A program made the translations under genes and the position numbers. From the NCBI RefSeq assembly GCF_000224005.2, contig NZ_CP007031.1, positions 1,386,001 to 1,450,000 on the forward strand: a DNA stretch of 64,000 bases. Reading direction: 5' to 3'. Below the pieces are notes generated by a model. That model saw only the letters and a program-made list of their open reading frames with translations, was not told the DNA's origin and ran no database searches. Positions 49,932 through 57,559 of the stretch are shown here, in pieces. Position 1 is the stretch's first letter. Every line of letters starts with the position of its first letter. The DNA comes from Marichromatium purpuratum 984 (GTDB taxonomy: Bacteria; Pseudomonadota; Gammaproteobacteria; Chromatiales; Chromatiaceae).

Positions 49932-50591
49932 TTATCCCTTCCTTGCCTGCGCCCGTGCTCGCCCCATATCAAGGGTCGCGAGGGATAGCGTGCGCTCGAT
50001 GTCGCCGAAAGTGGTCATGGCGCCATGCAGTACCAGCGAGCGGGCGACCCGACCCTCGTGTTCGAGTGCGTCGAGCGCGAGGGTGAACGCTCGCCAGTGC
50101 GCCCCGACTTCGGTGCCGTACGGGTCGAGTGCACCGGTGGCGGTGAAGTGTGCGCCGAAGCGCGCGCGCAGACGGCGAGCGATGAGGTGTCCGCCGAGTG
50201 TCGAACCCTCGAGGACATAGAATGCCCCGACACCGCAGTCGGGCCGTTGTTCGGCACACAGTCGTGCGGGTGCGATGTGGTGCGAGGCGGCGGGTTTGGC
50301 GCCGAGGCGGGCAAGATCGTCGCGCAGTGCCGCGAGTCGCGGACGGACCCCGAGGCGTTGTCGCAGCGCGCTCGGCACGATCGTCGTGAGATGGGGTTCG
50401 AGGACCTGGTGGAGTCGTGTCAGACGATCGAGATAGTCGTGGTACTCGTCCAGGGTCAGGTCCGGGGCGAGGAGGCGTCTGGACAGCGGCAGCGCCTCAA
50501 TGGTGCGGTGCGCGGCGGCGGTGGCCTGACGCAGGGCTGCCGCCAGACTGGCGGCGGGAGGCGACGATATCGGTCGTGGGGCTTGGCTCAT
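49932..50591 (-). CDS. Biliverdin-producing heme oxygenase (BphO-like)
   Basis: 219 residues from ATG 50591, which has GGAG nine bases upstream; ATG 50612 is possible but lacks a ribosome site. The heme-ligand helix has ATAAAHRTIEALPL with the proximal His. The distal helix has VGAFYVLEGSTLGGHLIARRL with its glycine-rich kink. It opens heme to biliverdin, the chromophore for the divergently encoded phytochrome 93 bases away. The pairing of bphO and bphP is common. Confidence 0.92.
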   Translation of the reverse strand: MSQAPRPISSPPAASLAAALRQATAAAHRTIEALPLSRRLLAPDLTLDEYHDYLDRLTRLHQVLEPHLTTIVPSALRQRLGVRPRLAALRDDLARLGAKPAASHHIAPARLCAEQRPDCGVGAFYVLEGSTLGGHLIARRLRARFGAHFTATGALDPYGTEVGAHWRAFTLALDALEHEGRVARSLVLHGAMTTFGDIERTLSLATLDMGRARAQARKG

Positions 50592-50684
50592 TGCGGCGCG
50601 CTCCTGCTCCATGAGGGCACAAGCAGTGTAGCATTGGCCCTGCGCGTCGATGGCTGGACATGATCGGTCGAGAGGGTCGGAGAG

Positions 50685-52250
50685 ATGAGTGAGCTGGCGA
50701 CACAGGGGTTCATCGCCGAGTGCGAGCGCGAGCAGCTGCAGCGTGCGCAGTCGATCCAGCCCTGCGGGGCGTTGCTGGGCGGTCGTCCCGGCGATGCGCG
50801 GATCCGTTTCGCTAGCGCCAATCTGGCGGACTGGCTCGGCGAGAAGCCGCAAGCGGTGCTCGGTCGGCCATTGACCACGCTGCTCCCCGACTTTCCGCCA
50901 CCGTCCGAGTCTCCCGCCGAGACCGACGACGAGGCGTGGCTGCGCCCGAGCAGCGACAAGCGCCTCTATCCAGACCTCTGTCGCGGGCCACGGGGCGCGC
51001 TCGATGCCTTGCTCTCTTGCAGCGCCGAGACTTGGCTGCTGGAGTTCGAGCCGGCGCTCGCGCCGGCCGAGCGTCACGCGGCCTATCGCCCCGTGCCCCA
51101 CCAGCTCTATCGCATGCCCTACAGTGCACGGGACTGGTCGCGGCAGTGCCAGTTTCTGGTCGATACGCTGCGCCACATCAGCGGCTTCTCGCGGGTGATG
51201 CTCTATCGTTTTCGTGATGACGACTGTGGCGAGGTCGTCGCCGAGAGTCTGCGCGAGGGGCTCGAGCCCTATCTCGGATTGCGCTACCCGGCCTCGGACA
51301 TCCCGCAGATCGCTCGTCGTCTGTATCTGCTCAACCCCCATCGCCAGATTCCCGACATCGCGGCGCGACCGGTGCCGTTGCTCGCCGACCCCGAGGGGAC
51401 ACTCGCCGACCTGACTCTGTCCGAGCTGCGCGCCGTCTCGCCGGTCCATCTGGCCTATCTGCACAACATGGGGGTGACGGCCTCGCTCTCTTTCTCGCTG
51501 GTCGTCTGCGGGCGGCTGTGGGGGCTGATCGCCTGCCACCACGACCAGCCCGTGCAGCTGGCGCCAGCGTTGCGCGCGCGCTGCGCCGAGATGGCGCGCG
51601 CCTTCACTCTGGCCATCTACGGCTACCAGAGCACCCGTCGGTTGCTGGATGTCAGCGAGAGCGATCGCGAGATCGCCGCGCTGGTCGAGCGGCTCGGCAG
51701 TGGCGGCAACATCGAATCGGTGGCGACGCAGGGGGAGGACTCACTTGCCGGGCAGTTGCTGGCGCTCGTCGGCGCGAGCGGTGCCGCGTTGGTCGACGGC
51801 GAGCGGTGCACGACCTTCGGTCAGACACCGCCGTGCACCGCGCTCATCGCGCTGTGTCGCTGGCTGGAGGCGGGTGAGACGCCGACGGTGTTCGCCACCG
51901 CGGCGCTCGCCGAACATTATCCGCCGGCGCGGGAGTGGCGCGAGTGCGGCAGCGGATTGCTTGCGGTACGGGTCGAGCGCGCCGGTGCGCCGAGTTCGCG
52001 CACCTTCCTGTGGTGGCGTCCGGAGCAGCCGCGGGAGGTGCACTGGGCGGGGGATCCACGCAAGGACGCGCTGGTGCGCTCGAGCGCTGGCGACCTCTCG
52101 CCACGCGCCTCGTTCGCGCGTTGGGTCGAGATCACCTCCGGGCAGGCCGAGCCCTGGGGCGAGCGCGAGCTGTTGCGGGCGAAGAAGTTCCGTGGGCTGA
52201 TCCTCCATGCCATCAACGCCGACTTGCTCGGAGCGCCCGGGACGGGCTAG
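50685..52250 (+). CDS. Bacteriophytochrome photosensory core without output domain
   Basis: 521 residues. The PAS-GAF-PHY core is complete: Cys13 in FIAECEREQ is the expected biliverdin attachment site; YPASDIPQIARRLY has Asp205 in the GAF domain; SPVHLAYLHNMGVTASLS holds the chromophore-binding His; PRASF at 473-477 (LSPRASFARWVE) is the PHY tongue. The protein ends about 44 residues later, so there is no histidine kinase, GGDEF or other output module. The usual IQPHG motif reads IQPCG (Cys27). It should switch between red- and far-red-absorbing states and act through a partner. The divergent heme oxygenase supplies the chromophore. Confidence 0.92.
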   Translation: MSELATQGFIAECEREQLQRAQSIQPCGALLGGRPGDARIRFASANLADWLGEKPQAVLGRPLTTLLPDFPPPSESPAETDDEAWLRPSSDKRLYPDLCRGPRGALDALLSCSAETWLLEFEPALAPAERHAAYRPVPHQLYRMPYSARDWSRQCQFLVDTLRHISGFSRVMLYRFRDDDCGEVVAESLREGLEPYLGLRYPASDIPQIARRLYLLNPHRQIPDIAARPVPLLADPEGTLADLTLSELRAVSPVHLAYLHNMGVTASLSFSLVVCGRLWGLIACHHDQPVQLAPALRARCAEMARAFTLAIYGYQSTRRLLDVSESDREIAALVERLGSGGNIESVATQGEDSLAGQLLALVGASGAALVDGERCTTFGQTPPCTALIALCRWLEAGETPTVFATAALAEHYPPAREWRECGSGLLAVRVERAGAPSSRTFLWWRPEQPREVHWAGDPRKDALVRSSAGDLSPRASFARWVEITSGQAEPWGERELLRAKKFRGLILHAINADLLGAPGTG

Positions 52251-54295
52251 GTTCGATCTTCCTGATGGTGTGCCTCGACCAGCTGTCGCTGGATCGCCGC
52301 ACCGACCGGCTCGTAGTGGCTGAACTCGATGCTGTAGACCCCCTCGCCACCGGTGATCGCCTTGAGCCGTGACTCATAGCCCTCGAGTTCGGCCAGCGGG
52401 ACCTCGCCCTCGATCACCACCCGTCCCTGGGACCTGGTCTCGCTGCCGCTGATGCGACCGCGTCGTCCCGCGAGATCGCCGGCGAGATCGCCCATCGCTT
52501 GCTCCTGGGCGCTGATGCGGATGTGCACGATGGGTTCGAGGATCGCCGGACGGGCCTGCTCGACGGCGGCGACGAAGGCCTTGCGCGCGGCGGTGACGAA
52601 GGCGATCTCCTTGGAGTCGACGCTGTGCGACTTGCCGTCATAGACGGTGACCTGGATGTCCTGCAGCGGATAGCCGGCGATCACCCCTTCGTCGAGGACC
52701 TGGCGTACCCCCTTCTCGATCGAGGGGATGAAGTTGCCGGGGATGGCGCCGCCCACCACCGCGTCGACGAAGCGGAACCCCGTGCCGCGCGGGGTCGGCT
52801 CGATGCGCAGGTAGACCTCGCCGAACTGACCGGCACCACCGGTCTGCTTCTTGTGCCGATAGTGTCCCTCGGCGGGGGTGGTGATGGTCTCGCGATAGGG
52901 GATGCGCGGTGGTCGGGTATCGACCTCGACGTGGAACTGGTCGGCGAGGCGCTCGATCAGCAGCTTGAGGTGGAAAGCGCCGAGTCCGCGGATCACCGTC
53001 TCGTTGGTCGCGGCATGGTGATCGACCTTGAAGCAGGGGTCCTCGTCCTGGAGCTTATGCAGCGCCTCGGTGAGCTTCTGCTCGTCGCCGCGACGACTCG
53101 GGGTGATCGCCAGCCCGTGGAGCGGGATCGGGTAGTCGGTACGGGCGAGGTGGAAGTGATCCTCGTCGTGCGAGTCGTGCAGCACGGCGTCGAGATGGAC
53201 CTCGTCGACCCGGGAGACGGCGAGGATGTCACCGGGCACCCCGTCCTCGACCTCGATCAACTCTCTGCCCTGTAGCCGGTAGAGATGGGTGACCTTGAAC
53301 GGCTTGCGTGCGTCACCGACGAACAACGCGCTGGTCGGGGTGATGCGTCCCTGGTGGATGCGGAAGATGCCGAGGCGACCGCGGTAGGGGTCGTTGAGCA
53401 CCTTGAACACATGGGCGATGGCGTGACGCCCGGGGTCGGGGCTGACGGCGACCGGCTCGGCGCGCTCGCCCTCGCCCTTGAGGAAGGCCGGCGGGTTGCC
53501 CTCGGCGGGGTTGGGCATCAGTCGGGCGATCACCTCGAGCAGCTCGGGGATGCCCGCTCCGGTACGTGCCGAGACGAAGCAGATCGGGATCAGGTGGGTG
53601 TCGCGCAGTGCCGCTTCAAAGGGGTCGTGGAGCTGCTCGGGCGCGAGGGTCTGACCCTGTTCGAGATAGGTCTCCATCAGCGCCTCGTCGAGTTCGACCA
53701 CCTGGTCGACGATCTGCTCGTGGGCTTCGGTCAGCGAGGAGAAGTCGGTGGTGATCTCCCCGGGTGCGAAGAAGCAGTCGGCGACCTGTTCACCGCCTCC
53801 GGTCGGCAGGTTGATCGGCAGACAGGCGGGACCGAAGGCGTCGCGGACTTGTTCGGTCAGTGCGCCGAGATCGAGATCGGGTGCGTCGATCTGGTTGACG
53901 ATGATCATCCGGCAGAGCCCACGACCGTCGAGCATCTTCATCAGGCGTGCGGTCATCGGCTCGATCCCGGCCTGGGCGTTGATCACCAGGGCGGCGGTCT
54001 CGACCGCGGGCAGTACCGCCAGGCTGCGACCGAGCAGGTCGGGCAGCCCTGGGGTGTCGATCAGGTTGACCCGGCGCGTCTCGATGGTGAACCCGACGAT
54101 GGCCGCATCGATCGAGTGTCCGAGCGCCTGTTCGCGTGGGTCCTGGTCGCAGACCGCGGGTCCGCGCTCGGCGGTCGTGGTGGCGGGGATGGCACCGGTC
54201 GCTGCAAGCAGTGCCTCGGCCAGCGAGGTCTTGCCGGCACCGGCATGACCGATCAGGGCGATATTGCGGACGTCATCAGCATTGTGGTCGGACAT
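52247..54295 (-). CDS. Elongation factor G-like GTPase (paralogue)
   Basis: 682 residues. G1 is GHAGAGKTS (16-24), G3 DTPGLPDLLG, and G4 reads NQID instead of NKxD. Domains II-V follow, with HVFKVLNDPYRGRLGIFRIHQG, GMGAFHLKL-like GLGAFHLKLLIERL and GGAIPGNFIPSIEKGVRQ. This matches the EF-G-like paralogue group of many proteobacteria (annotated elongation factor G or EF-G-like), rather than the fusA of the str operon, which lies next to rpsG and tuf. The role of these paralogues in translation or recycling is not settled. Its 3' end overlaps the phytochrome gene end by four bases, tail to tail. Confidence 0.88.
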   Translation of the reverse strand: MSDHNADDVRNIALIGHAGAGKTSLAEALLAATGAIPATTTAERGPAVCDQDPREQALGHSIDAAIVGFTIETRRVNLIDTPGLPDLLGRSLAVLPAVETAALVINAQAGIEPMTARLMKMLDGRGLCRMIIVNQIDAPDLDLGALTEQVRDAFGPACLPINLPTGGGEQVADCFFAPGEITTDFSSLTEAHEQIVDQVVELDEALMETYLEQGQTLAPEQLHDPFEAALRDTHLIPICFVSARTGAGIPELLEVIARLMPNPAEGNPPAFLKGEGERAEPVAVSPDPGRHAIAHVFKVLNDPYRGRLGIFRIHQGRITPTSALFVGDARKPFKVTHLYRLQGRELIEVEDGVPGDILAVSRVDEVHLDAVLHDSHDEDHFHLARTDYPIPLHGLAITPSRRGDEQKLTEALHKLQDEDPCFKVDHHAATNETVIRGLGAFHLKLLIERLADQFHVEVDTRPPRIPYRETITTPAEGHYRHKKQTGGAGQFGEVYLRIEPTPRGTGFRFVDAVVGGAIPGNFIPSIEKGVRQVLDEGVIAGYPLQDIQVTVYDGKSHSVDSKEIAFVTAARKAFVAAVEQARPAILEPIVHIRISAQEQAMGDLAGDLAGRRGRISGSETRSQGRVVIEGEVPLAELEGYESRLKAITGGEGVYSIEFSHYEPVGAAIQRQLVEAHHQEDRT

Positions 54296-54677
54296 CGTTG
54301 CTCCCGTCGTTGTGCAGGACGTTGCAGGGGCGCGGGATCGCGTCGCAGCAATGGTGTCATGACAAGGAGTATAGATGGCAATCCCCGGGGGATCGGCGGG
54401 GTGGGATTGAATCGCGGCGCGGGGTGCGCCAGATCAATCGGGAGGGAGTGGATAAAAAGAGGCGGCCGATCGGCCGCCGAAGGACGCACAGTCTGTCAGG
54501 GATCCGCATCACTTGAGGGCGGATTCCCTCGATGCTGTGGCGCCAGACCGATGGATGGAGTCACCGTCCTGGTGCCATGGACCATTCCGTCGAATGGACG
54601 ATAATCAAGGCGATGAACGAAACGTTTCTCGCCTCGATTCTTGAGCGAGAAGGCTAGCACAGAACCGGAGAGTCGCT
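54296..54677. other. Intergenic region with minus-strand terminator
   Basis: 382 bases between divergent genes. Other than the palindrome at 54461-54478 and its T-tract, no gene or clear promoter is seen. The hairpin faces the minus strand, although no minus-strand gene lies upstream of it in this gap; see the finding on a possible small RNA. Confidence 0.5.
54454..54478 (-). terminator. Rho-independent terminator-like hairpin without an obvious gene
   Basis: GGCGGCCGATCGGCCGCC is a perfect 18-bp palindrome, folding as a 7-bp stem with GATC loop. On the minus strand it is followed by TCTTTTTATCC. It could end a transcript started between about 54480 and 54677, or be a protein-binding site. 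Confidence 0.7.
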
Positions 54678-55157
54678 ATGGAACTCGTTCTCAAATCCGC
54701 CGCCTTCATCGATGGCAGCGAGATCCCGGCGCGTTTGACGTGTCATGGCGAGGACCGATCTCCGCCACTGTGCTGGTCCGGTCTACCCGAGGGGACACAG
54801 AGCCTGGTGCTGATCGTCGACGACCCGGACGCGCCCGATCCGGCGGCGCCAAGGATGGTATGGGACCACTGGGTGCTTTTCAATCTGCCGCCGACGTGCT
54901 GCGAGCTGCTTGAGGGGGTGGATCCGACGGTCGGCCTCCCGGCGGGGGTTGGACAGGGGCTCAACAGCTGGGGACGGACCGGTTACGGCGGGCCCTGTCC
55001 ACCGGTCGGTCGTCATCGTTACTTCCATCGCCTCTATGCCCTCGATACCCGTCTGCCCGAGGAGTTGGGGACGCCGACCAAGGATCGGCTGCTGCTGGCG
55101 ATGGAAGAGCACATCCTCGCCCGTGCGGTATTGGTCGGGGTCTACGGCGAGGAGTGA
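54678..55157 (+). CDS. YbhB/YbcL family phosphatidylethanolamine-binding-like protein
   Basis: 159 residues. It has the PEBP family hallmarks: LIVDDPDAPDPAAP, HWVLFNLPP, and GYGGPCPPVGRHRYFHRLYALD. These form the anion-binding pocket shared with eukaryotic Raf kinase inhibitor proteins. Bacterial members (YbhB, YbcL) have no well-defined ligand. There is no signal peptide, so it should be cytoplasmic. CGGAGAG precedes the ATG. It converges on ccmI. Confidence 0.92.
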   Translation: MELVLKSAAFIDGSEIPARLTCHGEDRSPPLCWSGLPEGTQSLVLIVDDPDAPDPAAPRMVWDHWVLFNLPPTCCELLEGVDPTVGLPAGVGQGLNSWGRTGYGGPCPPVGRHRYFHRLYALDTRLPEELGTPTKDRLLLAMEEHILARAVLVGVYGEE

Positions 55158-55204
55158 GATGGCGCGCGGCGGATGCCGCGCGCCGATACCCACGCGATAT
55201 CGGA

Positions 55205-56494
55205 TCAGGGGAGAGTGCGGTCGATGATCACAGCGGTGACAGTGGTCTCGCGGGTGTCGATCGTTTCGCTCTGACCCTCGAGATCACCTGGCTGCGGTGC
55301 CGCCTCGCCGCTGCGCGAGACCCGCGCGGTGATCTGGATCTCGGCATAGGCCGAGAGCTGCATTCCCGGGGCCATCGCCATGCTGTCGTCGAGGGCGAGC
55401 GTGGCCGGCAGCGATCCGGCCTGCAACCGTTGGGCGGCCAGCGGCATCGCCGGGCCGGAGGTGGCGCGGGCGAACACGAACACCGTGTCCTCGGGGGCGA
55501 CCTCGGCGGCTAGCGCCGGGTTCAGGCTCACGCTCACCTCGATGCGTTCGGCGCCGACGGCCTCCGTTGACTCATCGCTCGACCCCTCGACCGGGACAGC
55601 GATCGGCTCCTCGGTCGCGGCCTTGGCTGCGGCGATGCCGGCACGGCGGCGTGCCTCGTCGACCATCTCCTGCAGCTCGGCGGCCTCCTGGCTGCCGGGC
55701 TCGAACTCGTCGAGGATCTTCTGCCAGGCGACCGCAGCGGCCTGGAACTGGCCGTGCTGGAAGGCCATCAATCCGGCCAGCCAGCGGGCGTTGACGTTCT
55801 GCGAGTCGAGTTCGAGCGCCGCGCGCACCAGCTCGGCGGGCTTGCCCTCGAGGCTGCGATCGGGGCGGTTGGCAGCGATCGCCTCGGCATAGGCGAGCAT
55901 TACGTCGAGCCGCTCGGGGGCGAGCCGGTAGGCGCTGGCCACCGCCTCGAGTCCGTCCTCCGGGCGCTTCAGGGCGAAGTAGGTCCGCCCCATCATCAGC
56001 CAGCCCTCGACGTCGTCGGGGTTGTCCTCAAGGCGCTTGGCCAGGCGCTGTACCAGCACCTCCATCGACTGATCGGTGCCCTGGTCCTCGGCGGGCAGAC
56101 CGCGCGCGGCCAGTTCCATGCGCTCGATCACCGTCGGTTCGCCAAGCTGCAGATAGAGCAGGGTGGCGGTGCCGGGGAGCGCCAGCGCAAGCAGCAGTGC
56201 CAGTGTCCAGCGTCCGAGCCGCGAGGCGCCGTGCGCGTCGACCGGCTGACTGCCGTCGACGTCGTGGAGCAGGTCACGCTCGAGGTCGTGACGCGCGGCA
56301 TCGTAGCGGGCACGGTCGAGATAGCCGGACTCGAGGTCGGCGTCGAGTTCCTGCAACCGCTGGCCGAAGACTTCGAGGTTGAGCGCGTCCTGGGCGGGCT
56401 CGTGTTGCTCCGGGGTTGGACGCAGCAGCGGCATGACGACGAAGAGGAAGGCCAGGCCGATCAGCCCGGCGACGAGTATCCAGAAGATGATCAT
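55205..56494 (-). CDS. ccmI: Cytochrome c maturation protein CcmI (TPR chaperone)
   Basis: 429 residues. Two membrane helices (IIFWILVAGLIGLAFLFVVMPLL and WTLALLLALALPGTATLLYLQL) flank a short cytoplasmic helix-rich segment. The periplasmic part contains TPR-like repeats (WLMMGRTYFALKRPEDGLEAVASAYRLAPE, ARWLAGLMAFQHGQFQAAAVAWQKIL) and a C-terminal CycH-type domain. CcmI holds apocytochrome c for heme ligation by CcmF/H. It is the last gene of the ccm operon, six bases after ccmH. Confidence 0.92.
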   Translation of the reverse strand: MIIFWILVAGLIGLAFLFVVMPLLRPTPEQHEPAQDALNLEVFGQRLQELDADLESGYLDRARYDAARHDLERDLLHDVDGSQPVDAHGASRLGRWTLALLLALALPGTATLLYLQLGEPTVIERMELAARGLPAEDQGTDQSMEVLVQRLAKRLEDNPDDVEGWLMMGRTYFALKRPEDGLEAVASAYRLAPERLDVMLAYAEAIAANRPDRSLEGKPAELVRAALELDSQNVNARWLAGLMAFQHGQFQAAAVAWQKILDEFEPGSQEAAELQEMVDEARRRAGIAAAKAATEEPIAVPVEGSSDESTEAVGAERIEVSVSLNPALAAEVAPEDTVFVFARATSGPAMPLAAQRLQAGSLPATLALDDSMAMAPGMQLSAYAEIQITARVSRSGEAAPQPGDLEGQSETIDTRETTVTAVIIDRTLP

Positions 56495-56500
56495 GGGGCG

Positions 56501-56995
56501 CTAGTCTCGTTGCTCGTCGTCGCGCGAGGCGATCAGTTGCTGGAGTCGGGCGCGTTCGTCCGCGGTGAGGTCCTGTTCGGGTTCGGCTTTCTTGCGCCTG
56601 ATCGCGCGCCACAGCAGCAGCCCGGCGCCGCCGACCAGCACGAAGGGACCGAACCAGAGGATATAGGTCGAGGGCTTGATCGGCGGATCGTAGAGCACGA
56701 AGTCGCCGTAGCGGGCGACCAGGAAGTCGACGACCTCCTCACGACTCTGACCCTCGCGCATCATCGCGTAGACCTCCTCGCGCAGGTCCTGGGCGACCCC
56801 GGCCTGGGAGCCGGCGAGCGATTCGTTCTGGCAGACCAGACAGCGCAGCTCGCCGATCAGGTCGCGGAAGTCCTCGAACTGGTTCGGGTCCTCGAAGGTG
56901 AACTCCTCGAGAGTGTAGCTCTGGGCGGCGCCGGCGAGCAGGGCGCCGGCGAGTGCCATCCCGGCGAGCAGTGGATGGTGGTGACGACGCTTCAT
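56501..56995 (-). CDS. ccmH: Cytochrome c maturation protein CcmH
   Basis: 164 residues. A signal peptide (PLLAGMALAGALLAGAAQS) precedes the periplasmic thioredoxin-reducing domain with LRCLVCQNESLAGSQA (C52, C55), then a C-terminal membrane helix (ILWFGPFVLVGGAGLLLW). It reduces apocytochrome cysteines for heme attachment. ATG 56995 overlaps the ccmG stop (ATGA) and has GAGGAA upstream. Confidence 0.95.
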   Translation of the reverse strand: MKRRHHHPLLAGMALAGALLAGAAQSYTLEEFTFEDPNQFEDFRDLIGELRCLVCQNESLAGSQAGVAQDLREEVYAMMREGQSREEVVDFLVARYGDFVLYDPPIKPSTYILWFGPFVLVGGAGLLLWRAIRRKKAEPEQDLTADERARLQQLIASRDDEQRD

Positions 56996-57537
56996 GAGTT
57001 CCTCGCGCGATACTGCTCGACGATCGGACGGACCTTCTCCTCCCACACCTCGGGGGTGATGGGACCGATCTCCTTGTGACGGATGATGCCCTCGGGGTCG
57101 ACCACGAAGGTCTCCGGGGCGCCGTAGACGCCCCAGTCGATGCCGGCCTCGTTGTTCGGGTCATAGAGCGAGACGGTATAGGGGTTGCCGTACTGGCGCA
57201 GCATCAGCAGCGCGCTGGCGCGGTCGTCCTTCCAGTTGAAGCCGATCACGCGGACGCCGTGCTCGCGGGCGATACGCAGCAGCTCGGCGTGCTCCTGTCG
57301 GCAGGACGGACACCACGAGGCCCAGACGTTGACCAGCGAGACCTCGCCGAGCAGCAACTCGCGATCGAGTCGCTGCTGCGGGTCCTTCAGCGAGGGCAGG
57401 TCGAACTCGGGCGCGGGCTTGCCCACCAGTGGCGAGGGGACCTTGCGCGGGTCGAGTTGCAGCCCGTAGAAGAGCAGTGCGGCGAGGACCAGGAAGATCC
57501 CCAGCGGGATCAGTGCGCGGGTTTTTGAACCTTTCAT
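56992..57537 (-). CDS. ccmG: Thiol:disulfide interchange protein DsbE/CcmG
   Basis: 181 residues from ATG 57537 (AAGG seven bases upstream; an ATG two codons earlier is possible). One membrane anchor (LIPLGIFLVLAALLFYGL) is followed by a periplasmic thioredoxin fold with WASWCPSCR (C76, C79) and YGAPETFVVDPEGIIRHK containing the cis-proline region. It keeps CcmH and apocytochrome thiols reduced. Confidence 0.95.
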   Translation of the reverse strand: MKGSKTRALIPLGIFLVLAALLFYGLQLDPRKVPSPLVGKPAPEFDLPSLKDPQQRLDRELLLGEVSLVNVWASWCPSCRQEHAELLRIAREHGVRVIGFNWKDDRASALLMLRQYGNPYTVSLYDPNNEAGIDWGVYGAPETFVVDPEGIIRHKEIGPITPEVWEEKVRPIVEQYRARNS

Positions 57538-57559
57538 CTGCATACCTTGCGGGTCTGGG

